64,000 nucleotides of DNA from Chimonanthus salicifolius (Eukaryota > Streptophyta > Magnoliopsida > Laurales > Calycanthaceae). The notes under the pieces are model-generated. The model saw nothing but the letters and a program-made list of their open reading frames with translations, ran no database searches and was not told the DNA's origin. A program made the translations under genes and the position numbers. The DNA is taken from contig CM023533.1 of the NCBI GenBank assembly GCA_013350335.1, forward strand, positions 27,014,869 to 27,078,868. The letters run 5' to 3'. Below are positions 48,351 to 59,970 of the stretch, one piece after another (the stretch's first letter is position 1; the number at the start of each line of letters is the position of its first letter).

Positions 48351-48727
48351 TAGGGCCGAAATTGGTTAGGGACGGGTCGGGTTTTTTAAAACCCAACTCG
48401 GCCCGAGTTACTATTATATAAAACCCGACTAGAATTATGACCCGATCAACCTGAAACACGACCCGAATTTTTGACCCGGACGTCTTGACTTGACCCTAAT
48501 TATAACCCGATTCAACCCTCATTTTGAACCTACTTTAGCCTACTTTTTACCAGGTCGCGTCGGATTAACTTAAAAATCTCTCATCCCAACCCGATCCGAA
48601 TTCAATGCAGGCTTCTGACTTCTCAACCTGACTTAACCTGCTAATCCAATTATCATAACCCGACCCGCATGATTTTCGAGCGTGGTCATGCGGGTTTGGG
48701 CCAAACCCGACCCGAGTTTCACCCCTA
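48351..48727. mobile_element. hAT-like MITE related to the element at 3448
   Basis: Ends tagggccgaaattgg and (reverse complement) taggggtgaaactcgggt. The interior is rich in gggtcgggtt / aacccgaccc, as in 3448-4191. Flanks atttttct and ttttttat match 6 of 8. Probably an older member of the same family. Confidence 0.65.
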
Positions 48728-49889
48728 TTTTTTATCCTAAAATCATTATAAGAGATCCTCCTAAGAAGTTGAAGGTGAAGAGAAGAGAATGCAATAGAAA
48801 AAAGAAGATTGTCATGTCATGTTCACCATGAAAAGGTGATATTCATTCTTGGCTTTATGGAAGATTAATGATGCTCTAGAAGGGGATCGTTTTGTGTTAG
48901 CAGTCTTGAGGTTTTCATATGCAGATTTGGTCCAATAAAGAAATTGCAGGGGGAATTGGGTAGGTGGTACATGGAATAAGAGAACATGGGCTTCTTTTTG
49001 GATTCTTATTTCAGGTGCTTTTGAGATTGAATCCTAACCCTTAATCAAACAAAGCATTCTCATGGTGTTCTTGTTTTGGGACCTTAAACTAAAAGTGGGT
49101 GCACCTCATGTATGAAATAGGAAATAAAAGTATATTTAATTTTGACGGATGTGTCGATGGAAATTAAGTTGTTCGAACTCAGAAAATTAATAGAGACATT
49201 GGTATTTCTAATAGTAAGAGACATCAAGATACTTTCTCACCATTGAAATAATGACTAATGGATAAAAAGATAAGTCTTGTATCTCTTCTTATAAAAAACA
49301 CCGATGTCTATCAATTTTCTTTAATTTGTGAAGAAATTCAAGAGTGTTTGTGTAGTTTGACTAGGTCCATTCATTGATCTATCTACATAGAAAAATCGTT
49401 TGTAATGTAGAATAGATGAATAATGCCTTCCAAACTACTTTAAATTCGATCTTCTTATTTTCTATAACTTGTTTCTTTTAGTAATTTGAGTGTATATGGA
49501 GCGAGGTGTGCCAATTTGCCAAACCAACAATGGATCATGAAGGCAATAAAAAAATTGATATGGTGGTTGGTTTTCATACCTAATCCTTCCATGATCAATT
49601 TTGTAAAATAAAGTAAAATCATGAAAAGGTTTATTATCAATGATAGAAAACAAAGAAAATAAAAAGTATTCATACAAAATAAATGAAAAAGAATAACTCT
49701 ATTTCTCCCCTAAATGGGTGATGAAGACCTCTCTTACTCTCAAAGACACACATGCATGCAGGGGCACATGCACACACAAAATTCTCATTTGTCATGAGAA
49801 TGGGAAAGGTCCTTTTTAGAATCATCCTTGCAATACTTGTAAGTTTCAAATATAGAACTCTAAAAGAGCTCAAATACAATATATCTTCA

Positions 49890-50050
49890 AGATCTCCTAG
49901 ATTTTTTAGAGCATTCAATTAATTTTCGGGGCATGTGCTCTCTACCCACACACATTGGATAATTCTACGTAGAGTAGCCTTTTGACGTAGAATGGGAATT
50001 GAACTCATAACTTCCTCTTCCTTAGATGGATTTCTTATCATCAAAATTAG
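49890..50050 (-). mobile_element. SINE copy 5
   Basis: Shares ttagagcattcaattaattt, ggataattctacgtagagta, ccttttgacgtagaatggga and aattgaactcat with copies 2-4. Flanks are not clearly duplicated. Confidence 0.65.
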
Positions 50051-50364
50051 ACTTTGTAGGTCGAGTAAATACTCTTTGGGCTCAATAAATATGAGTATAA
50101 ACAATTTTCACTTCAATATTTATCATATATCTTAAGTATATTTTATATCTATTTTAAGAACATCATATGACACTCAGACAAAAAAAATTAAAAAGAAAAG
50201 AAAAAGAAAAGAACGAAATTTGTATAGAACTTCAGTGGAGATTAATTAGACTATGTTCATCATCACGTTTTGCGTAAGTTCAAAGCATCATGCATATGTT
50301 GTAGAAATAATTATCTCATCATGAAAATTAAACTATCCACTATAGTTTGAAATATATACACAAA

Positions 50365-50612
50365 GGCTGTGATTGGATGAGAGGGCTCTAAGGATAATAG
50401 AGGGTTATCCCTCGTTACTCTTGTTCGGTAATTGAGGGGTAAAGGTAAAAATCAAATTTTTACCCTTTCTTCTACTTTTGAAAACCTTTTCTTTCCAAGA
50501 GATTTTCATATTTCCTTTGATAACCCCTAGTCAAGAGTAACCCTAGATAACTCCTAGTCAAGAGTGACCCTAGATAACCCTTGCAGAATTTACCTTTCAT
50601 CCAAACACAATG
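50365..50612. mobile_element. MITE-like element with GGCTGTGATTGGATGA end
   Basis: Left end ggctgtgattggatgagagg; the reverse complement of the right end is cattgtgtttggatgaaagg. An imperfect inverted repeat of the same kind as at 14270. Internally the phrase ctagtcaagagt(a/g)accctagataac is tandemly duplicated near 50525-50580. Confidence 0.5.
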
Positions 50613-50661
50613 AAAGTATAGATATAAACGTTGTCCAATGTCATATCAACATTAGACTAGA

Positions 50662-50665
<4 letters not shown>

Positions 50666-50692
<27 letters not shown>
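50666..50692. repeat. (AT)n microsatellite
   Basis: AT dinucleotide run directly before the direct repeat that flanks the next element. Confidence 0.95.
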
Positions 50693-50700
<8 letters not shown>

Positions 50701-50706
50701 CATATT

Positions 50707-50895
50707 CTATATGTCCCAATTTAGTTGTCTTATATGGATTTTGTAATTGTCCTAAAATAGTTGTCCCATTCGTATTGGAGTAGCATAAAATGTGTTGAAA
50801 ATGAATGAGATCACATGTAGTGCTAGCCTTATATAGAGAGTTCTTTAAAAAAAACAGATGTTTCAAATGAGACAACTAAAATGAAGTAAAGGGAG
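50707..50895. mobile_element. Stowaway-like MITE, copy 2, with 17-bp direct repeat flanks
   Basis: Interior is homologous to 46994-47179 (gtcccaatttagttgtctta, gagatcacatgtagtgctag). The right end agtaaagggag is Stowaway-like. Both sides carry tataaaagatacatatt (50690-50706, 50896-50912), 17 bp and identical. That is far longer than the TA duplication expected for this superfamily. Confidence 0.7.
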
Positions 50896-52475
50896 TATAA
50901 AAGATACATATTATACAAAACTCATATCCTATCTCAACAGCATTATGGATTTCTATGTCAAGTTGGAAGTAAATGTCACACTCGATGACATTTACCATTT
51001 GTGAATTTTCCTCTATGCCTTTTTTAGGTTTTTATAGGATCTTTGTATAGGCGGGCCATACAGACACCTGAATTTCCTTCCTCTACACACCCGTGTTCTA
51101 TTTTTTAGGTGAAATTACCATTCTACTCCTGCATTTTAATTCATCCGAACTGAGAATGAATTGAAAGTTCGTTAGAATGAATTTATACTTGGAGATAGAA
51201 TGATAACTTCACCCAAAAATTCGAAAATAGATGTGTAGAGGTATGAAATCTAGATGTCTATATGACTGCCTTTGTATATTATATGAGTCTATCTCTTGTA
51301 GATCTTCTGTTGTATCTTTTCTATCTATTTACTCTCACTAGAATCTGCTGTCCCACAACATATTTTCATTTCAAGGATCGATGCCCCTAATGTATGTTAG
51401 TGGGGCCATAACCTATCCAGGTGAGACGTTGAAATCAGATAATGTAATTTATCTTTATAAAATGATTTGGCACATGTATTAATCAATAAAAAAATAACTA
51501 TAGAGGTTGGTGAAACTTGAGCTGGGGCTAAGATAAGTCTGTTGAGAGAAAAAAAAAATAGAAATTCAGGTTTGGGATGATTTCTGCTTGTGCCAAAGTC
51601 ATTCTTCGGCTAAAAATTTAGGCCCAATTTGAAATTGAGCAAGGCTAGACCTGGTAAAAAAATATTTGACTTCATTTTAGAATTTCAAATTCAGCCTAAA
51701 TTTGTAGAAATTTCTTTTTAATTGATATCGTGTATAAATATAAAATTTATCTAAATAAGTAATTTACACTTTTATAGAATATTAAAATGAGCGGGGATAA
51801 GCCTACATGTGTATTTTGAATTTGAAATCAGGCTCTAACCTTATGAATCCGAATCAGGCCTGGCTAAGTTTGAATCCGAAAGGGCCCAAATAATTGTCAT
51901 AAATTATCCCATTTAAATAAGTAAATTGCTAACACTTAGTAATTTAACTTGAATTCTCTACTAAATCTAAATGGAAAATGATTCCAAACCTCGGTTTATT
52001 GTAATTATGATAAATTCAATTAAGTTTTTATGTGGGCCTATTCTCATTATATTGGACCTCAACAGCCCTTATGATAGGCAGTTAAATCAACTATTCAAGG
52101 TCAGGGGCCCAATTGTTGTTGGATTGAGATAGACTTTTGGGCCTCTTGCATCTATCTCCAGTCAAATTGTGAATTAATTTGAATGAATATTTGATTTTGG
52201 GCACATAGATAATCATAAAGAGATTGTTTTTCATCTATGGTTTTTCCTACATTATAAAATGGACCCTACATGCGTAGAGGCCCCAGTTTGGCATATACTT
52301 ACATACCCAACCACCAGGTACCGCATAACCCAAGAAGAGCTGATAAGCCGAGACTCGCCCACACGTGGTCCTCAATGAGCCCCAAATCAGAGCTTAGCCC
52401 GAGCAGAACTTGATGGCTTGATCCCACAGGCGTTTAGGATAGTCGAAGCCTATTTGTCCCAAGCTTGCCTAGTAT

Positions 52476-52640
52476 CAGGGCTGGTTCTGGCTATAAGCGG
52501 TCTAGGCTTCTGCCTAGCGCCCTCAGAAAATAGGTTAAAAAAATTAATGAATAAAAAAGAGATAATAATTGTAATAGAGCCTCATCTTACGATTTCACCT
52601 AGGACCCCTGAAATTTCAGAGCATCTCAAGGCCGACATTG
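52476..52640. mobile_element. Short hAT-like MITE with perfect 8-bp TSD
   Basis: Begins cagggctggttctggc and ends aaggccgacattg. Flanked by the perfect 8-bp repeat cctagtat (52468-52475 and 52641-52648). The CAGGGCNGG end is typical of hAT MITEs; compare the element at 22492. 165 bp. Confidence 0.75.
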
Positions 52641-53029
52641 CCTAGTATACCCAACGAACCATAACAAACTAGACGATTAGACCATCCACGCCCTTGGGCC
52701 CAATTAACCTCTAACTTGCTATGGACCAAACCCTCCTCTCCAATCGTCGTACCCCCTGCAGACCAACTATTAATCCAAACTCTCCATTACAGATCCAGTA
52801 CTCACCTAGACCAACCGATCTTGGCTCAAGCCCTCCATCTTCTAGTGGCCCAAATGTCCTTGAGCTATCCTAACCATCCATCTAATCCTTTCTATCCTCA
52901 CTCATAAAAAGTTGTCTCGTCACAGTTAACATGTAATGACACGCCAATTTTCTTAGAGAGAGGGGAGAAACCATTCTTGTGGGGGACGACGGAGCACAGT
53001 GGGCCTGCAGAGAAGGAGCTGCAGCGAAG

Positions 53030-56000
53030 ATGCAGCGGAAACTTCTGCTCGTGTTGCCGCTTGCTGCCTTACTTCTTCTCGCATTTTCGTTCTCTCATCG
53101 AGTAGATCCTGCTTCCCTCTTATCTACATTTTCTTTTGTTTTCTCCCCCTTCTATTTAGAACCTTGCATTCTTTTTTGATTAATTTATTCTCGATTATCG
53201 TGGGTGGTTTTTGTTCGAGAGAGCGAAATGGGTAGCGATCTTGGTTTCTCTTGTATTGTTTGTTTCATGAATTGGGATTTATGTGATATCGAAAGACGTT
53301 CCTTTCTTTTTTTTATCCATTCAATCTTATTCTTCTTCTTCTTTTATGAAGTGCGTAATCTTGTCTGAAAGAATTGAATCTGCAATAGTTAATGATTTAT
53401 CGGTGCCTTTTCATTGCATTGTATAAAGAGTTGTCTTGTGATTTGGACACTAATTTTTTTGATAATATGGACAATATTTCGCTTTTCACTTCTTGAATGG
53501 TGACATACGTACAAATAGAAAAGGTAACATCTAAACGAGACATCTCCCAATCACTGGTCTAAAGATTAATGGGTATTTTTGTGGGTTAAAAAATCGAAAA
53601 TGATGATTAGTTGCACTCTTTTTTGGGGCTGCATCTCTAATTTGGTCCAGAAGTTGATGATGATGATACAGTTTTGTTGCATCGACATAAAAAAGTGTGG
53701 TTCCTTTGATATTTATTGCATAACGGATCTGTACAACTGAGTACTGGGTTTCTCTGTAATGGCTGGTGTTGTATGTGTGTGTGAGTGTGTTTTTTTTTTT
53801 TAAATTTTAAATGGTGACTTGTCTCGGACACAACCTTTTTTATGATTGCACAGAAAACACTTACCAATTGTGCTATGAGTTCTTGTTGAAGGAGCAAAGT
53901 ATGAAGATATGTGAAGCTCACAATCCGGAACAGATGGATTGAAGAGTTAAACAAAAATGGAGCTTATAGAGTGAGTCTGGAGTAAATGATTTGAGGAGTT
54001 GCAAGGGGCTTGACACGAACCTTTATGTGATTAGCAGGTTTTTTTTTTTTTATAATGGAAATTGGTTGCAAACCCTCATGCTGGAAGAAAGTTGAATACT
54101 CAATATTAATGGGTTTCCTGTAGTGAGGGGGGTCATAATCTCAGGTAGCTAACTTTCTCCAGGTCAAACGTTTTGGAATGAGAGTCAATTGCCATATGTA
54201 CCAGCATAAAGCTTTTTCAAGAGTGATGTGTTGAGGTTTATAATTGCAGAGGGGAATAGAAATGATTGCTTCACTTTGGTGAGAGGAACTAATTTGGAAC
54301 CGTGGAGATTAGAATTTGAGGTTAGTGAGATAAGAGCATGTTTTGTGCTTAATGAGATAAATCAATTACTATCCAGATTGGATATATCACTCAGGAGATG
54401 TCCAAGGGAGGCACATTCTTTACTAGGGATGGAAATAGGCTGGGTTTATGATATTCCAAGCCCGAGACTAAGGAAGCTCAACCGTTGGTGTTGTGGCTCA
54501 TGATCTAAACTTGATGGATAACATTGTATTGTAACTCTTGTTGATTATTCTTCTTACCACTAAATCTTCTTTTTTAATAACTCACCTTTACAAATAAAAA
54601 GAATGTGGTTGTTTAAGAATGGATGTGATTTCCTTATAACCACTTTGCTTTCGTAGATTAATTTAAGAGAGATCAGATGTTCTGAAACTCTGATTGGTAA
54701 GTCTGAAATGGAAATCTTTTTTCTAAACTCCACTCTTCATCCATCAGCATGTGTCATCTGACTGACCTCTTTTCGTTGGACTTCTTTTGGGCATTTTCTT
54801 CTTGCAATGTCCTCACATTTCTTTGTTGCACAAGTACGTGTGTCGGATTTTGAAATCAGCCACAAGTACATGTGTCGATTCTGAAATCAATGGAAGTGTT
54901 GGATTCAATCAATCCCAAAACATAGGATTCACAAACTCAGCCCTATACTTAAGTAAATTTATAATTATGTTTCTTTTAAGTAAATTAAGGTTTGAAAATA
55001 ACACTAATAGAAATAATGCCCAACATGGAGGAATATTTGAGACAGATGCATCGCACATTATGAAGAGCCCATACTACATAACCACAGTTGAAAATATCTC
55101 AGGTTGGGAGGATTTTTGAGGGAAAGAGGAATGCCCCTCGAGATGTTTTTGAGAGGGCGAAATGGCAGATGATAGGCTGGTTGTCTGTGTGTAAGGAGTT
55201 TTTAGGTCTAGCACCGAAGGATTTCTATTTGTCTTGGGAAGGATATCTGAAAGGGGTCAGTAGAGGTTGAAAGTGTGCGGTTGAGTGGGTTGCGCCTCCT
55301 CTAGGTTCGTGTAAATTCAATGTTGATGGGCAGCAAAGGGCAAGCACGATCCGGCATGTATAGGTGGTGTGCTTCATCATGATAGAGGTAGGATGTTAGT
55401 TATCTTTTCTGAATCAGTTGGGGTAATGAAGTCAAATGAGGCTGAACTGAGAGCAATTAGGAGAGCACTTCAGGTTTGGTTTAGTTTAGGAGCGGTAACC
55501 TCATTATTGAAGGTGACTCAACTAACGGTATCTCCTAGGCTAGTAATAGAAAATTCCCCCCCGTGGAGGTTGGTATGTATTGCTAGGGATATTCAGAGGC
55601 TGTGCAAATTGGGTGTCATTACCTTCACTCACATACCCCGATTAGCAAATAGTGTAGCTGACTTCTTGGCGAAAGTTGGTATTCTTAAACAAAGGCCAGC
55701 TTTGGAAATCTTTTCTTCTCACCAGCCTTGGGAGTTAGGGGTGCTGGAGTCCTCTCAGTGGTTGAGAATTGTTTTGTTGTATTTTTTCTTTGTGTTCTTG
55801 TTTTTTCTTATCTCTCTTGTTTCTTTTCCTCCTCCTTTGATCCGGGTATATCTCTCCTATACCTGGATCCTTCTCTTGTATCATCTTCTATTTTTAATGG
55901 AATCAAATCGTTAATGTTCAAAATATATTATGTATGTATGTATGTGTCTATATTGTTTTAGAGACTGATTAGAGAGGGTAATTGTCATTTGCCTAGGGGC

Positions 56001-59000
56001 ATATTTGACTCTTTAGGGTAAGAAAGTCATGTAAATGTTCCAAATGCTATATTTTTTTATCCATTTTGAGTTTTTGCAATCTGATGTAGTTCTTTTTAAT
56101 GAATGGCCTATAAGAAAGAAAGAAAACTCATCTTCTACTTATTTCATAACATTAGATTAAATGGCTAAAGATCTAAGATTGAGCAAAACTTTTGCATTTG
56201 AAAGATCTCGTAATATTTTATTCTTTTGAAAAATAAAATCTTATCTTATTTAATGGGCTCTTTTGCTCCTTACATGCTACATCTTGCCCTATTTAGGTCA
56301 GTTCAGTTGTGAAACATCTGCAACTCATCCATAGGCCACTTTTACTTTCAAGTTGATCAACCTTTTAATATTTTATTAATTTTACAGTTGATGACTTGAT
56401 GGGGAAAACTACATGTGAGGTTGGGCACATTGTTGATGAGAACATCAATTTAGCATCTTGTGTAACCTAAGATAGGTATAACTAATTAATTTTCAAAAAA
56501 GAAAAAAATAGGCATTACAAATTTTAACAACTTAAAACATGGCATGTCATGGGACTCATTGGCCATACCATATACAATAAGGATTTCCAGATATACTAAA
56601 TTCTAAAAAGTTACCTTGAATAATTATTTTTTAGTCACTTGATCTAAGACAATAATTTTGAGATACTCTCATATTTTTATGTCAATATTCATTTTATATT
56701 CTTTAATCAAATGGTAAAGGAGATCAATGAAGCTGGTTTTTAAAATTAAAAAAATTCATTATTTGTTTATGGTAGGATCAGTAATCCTTTATATGCCATG
56801 TATTTAATGTTAAACTAAAACAATACTATTAAAAATTAAATTAGCATAAAGAACTCTTTTTGTTTCTATGGACTTGAATTGTTATGTAACCGGCTTGGTC
56901 AAGTTACAGAATGTGTCCTATCATTTTAGATTGGATCCTATATAGACTCGTCTTGGTCATAGTCGAGTCTAAGCCGACTTAGACTCAGCTGATTCTTGGA
57001 ACCCTGTTTTGGATGGTATTTATTTATTTATTTCTTTTTTGGGAGCTAATTGAGCTAACATTGGTTAGAAACTCACTACCCAAAGGAAACTTGCACTACA
57101 TATCCTTTATTAGAAATTTTTATTGGCTTGATAATTTCGCTTGATTAAGGAATACTTGAAATATAGGCTCTAGTTTGATTTATGAAATGTGTTTGGAGGT
57201 GGGGCAAATTCTATTATATGGGCATCAGGTAAGAGAAGAACTCCATGAAGGCTTCTGGCCGTGTCAAGGGAGATTAATATGGGCCTGCAGTTCTCCCCCA
57301 CCGCCCTCTTCACTGCCTATTTTTTCTTTTTGTGATAAAGTTCTGCCTAATTTGGAGAGCCAAGCAATGTTAATTCTAATGCAACTTTATACATACTTCT
57401 GTTCTATATAGGTTTTGGGCAACTACAACTGATTTCCATAATAATTAGATGCAATTGTTAAAATTCTTAAGCAACTTTACCATTCATAAACTAATCAAAG
57501 TTCATAAGGAAAAATAAGCAGCGACTCAACTATGCTTTGAAAATTTTATTCAATGATTGTTTTGAATTCAGTGTTTGTTCACTTGCACAGGTTTCTATTT
57601 ATTACTGGCTTGCTATTGTTATGCTTTCTTTACATAGTAATGGTAGCTTTCATGCATTGCATGCATCCCTGAATGTGCTCCTGCCTCATGCTTTTGATCT
57701 TAGGATGAAAACAAGGAGGAAGAAGTGCCTGAAATTACTCATAGAGTGTACTTGGATGTTGATATAGACGGCCAGCATGCAGGTATATACTGTTTCTTTA
57801 GATTAAAAAATTTATTACAGCAAGAAAATGCAAGAGGCTTGTGTATGTGTGCATTGTTTTTTTGGGGGGTGAGAGTGTGGGATTGAGACATGATACGGTC
57901 ACATGCAACAGTGGCAGTGGAATGCCCTGGCAAAATATGGGGGAGGGGGGTGGGGGCATAGAGGTGGATGGTGAAAGAGATGAAACCACCTCAATAAAGT
58001 CTACAAGGAAAGCCCATCCTTGGATTCTCTTATTCAAGCTTCTTTAAAATGTGTTATAAATATGATTTTCTTTGAAAAAAAAAATCATGTTGCATTTTAA
58101 GTTCTGTTGGGTCTTGTCTTTTATTTTATTTTTTGAAAAGCTTTTGCTGGGTCACTTGATCTGTAAAGAACTGTTTTCTAGGTCGCCATGAGGTAGATTA
58201 TGGCTAGGAGATTGTTTTGGTCATGTTTCATGGTGTGTTGAATGTTGATGGTTTGTCTCATATTTCATAATGTGTTGAATATGCATGATCTGCAATTGGG
58301 ATGTCATATTTTGTCCTCGTTTTCTATATTTATTTCTCACCCATGACTTGCATTTGGACACTTGTAGGCAGAATTGTTATTGGACTTTATGGCCAGGTTG
58401 TACCTAAAACTTCAGGTATGCTCAGATCTTTGGTCCAGCTCCCTTTAGTGCTATGTTTCTAATGTATTTAGATCGGGTACACATAGTGCCAATGATGACT
58501 GGTCCTTCACTTTCATGCATCATACACAATTACTTAACTGAACTAAAACTCATCAGTGTCCTAATTTAAACTTTTCTGTAGAATATAGAATTGGCAATTG
58601 AATTTATTAATTTCAATGTGTTATAGTATTTATGAGACAATTTAGAATTGGCCCCCTCGTGGATATATGTTTTCACTTTCACATAATCTTTGGTATTTTA
58701 CTTGACAAGAACTTGCTGCACAGTTAACAAGGTGCTCATTGTTAACCATAAAGGTTGCATGCTCGATTCATGTTGCCATCTTAAAAGTAGAAATGTCATC
58801 ACTTATTAATGCATTTGACAAGAACACTAGAAGACTTAGCTTTTTCTATCTCAATTGATACAGTTAGTAATGACTAATGAATCTCAGCTTAGTCTTACAT
58901 GTAAAATCAGAAATGTGTAGATATTTTCTTACTTTCTTGGGATGACTGAAGTGTCTTACTTTAAAGTACTGTTGCAGAACATGTTGGTCAATTTCTCTTG

Positions 59001-59937
59001 TTCTTATACTCTGGTATATTTTCTGCTGCTTTGTGTTCTTATACTCTGGTATATTTTTTGCTGCTTTGTGTTCTTATACTCTGCTTGCCTTTCATAGTAC
59101 TAACAAGAGAGGCTATACTGTGAGAGAGCTTATAATTTTTGTAAATTTCTTGTCCACCTTGTTCATGAATTAAAAAAAAGATGCTCGGGGAGTACAAAAA
59201 TGTTACAGTATCTGAAACTATTGAGGAAACTTGATTGTACGGATTATTGGATTCGGTTCCTATCTGTGGAAGACAAGGTTTTATTAACGTCAATTGAATT
59301 ACAATATTATAGATATTAGGAATGTTAGAAGGTTGGATTTGGGTTGTATCAAGGTATATCCGCTTCATAGGGACCTCGATTTACATCCTCATCAAACCCA
59401 AAATTCAGATTCAATTTTGAGAGATTTAATATGTATATACCATTACTACTATTTATTTTTATTAATGGCAGTGGGATTAGCAGATTAATGAATTTTGGAC
59501 CTGGCTAGATTGGTGTCCACATAGATACAAAATTTTGAATTTGGATTTGGCTCCAAAGAAATTAAATGAATCGGAAATTTGCATCTAAATCAGTTTGTTT
59601 TGGGTCACATGATTCATTTGATCAGGCAATCATAGGTCTTATTGAATCCCTACTTGGTCGCCTTTCTTCAATTCACCTATATTAGACTGTTCTATGATGA
59701 ATGCAATTAACTATTGCTCTTTTCTAAAACACTATTCTTTGTTTTTTAACTGGCCTCATGATGAATAGTCCGGCTTAATTACGTCATAAAAAAATAATCT
59801 GGCTTAATTATCTTGCCTTGGCATGTAGAGCTGCTCATCATATATGGACCTCAATATAACTTCTATCATTTGTTTTCCCTCGATGTGACAATTCATTATG
59901 CAAAGACAATTAGCATATTCCTAACCAAGATTTTGGA

Positions 59938-59970
<33 letters not shown>

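Larger units (their letters stand above)
45384..53029. other. Intergenic region between the NAC gene and the cyclophilin gene
   Basis: No credible gene in about 7.6 kb. The NAC 3' UTR probably lies in the first few hundred bases. MITEs at 46082, 46994, 48351, 50365, 50707 and 52476 and a SINE at 49890 are listed separately. 47180-48340, 48730-49880 and 50913-52467 hold AT-rich, stop-filled DNA. 52649-53029 should contain the cyclophilin promoter and leader; no core element is evident. Confidence 0.6.

Noticed and set aside
54228..54503. 91-codon open frame in cyclophilin intron 1
   Set aside because: No recognisable domain, no splice partners in phase with the gene; treated as chance.
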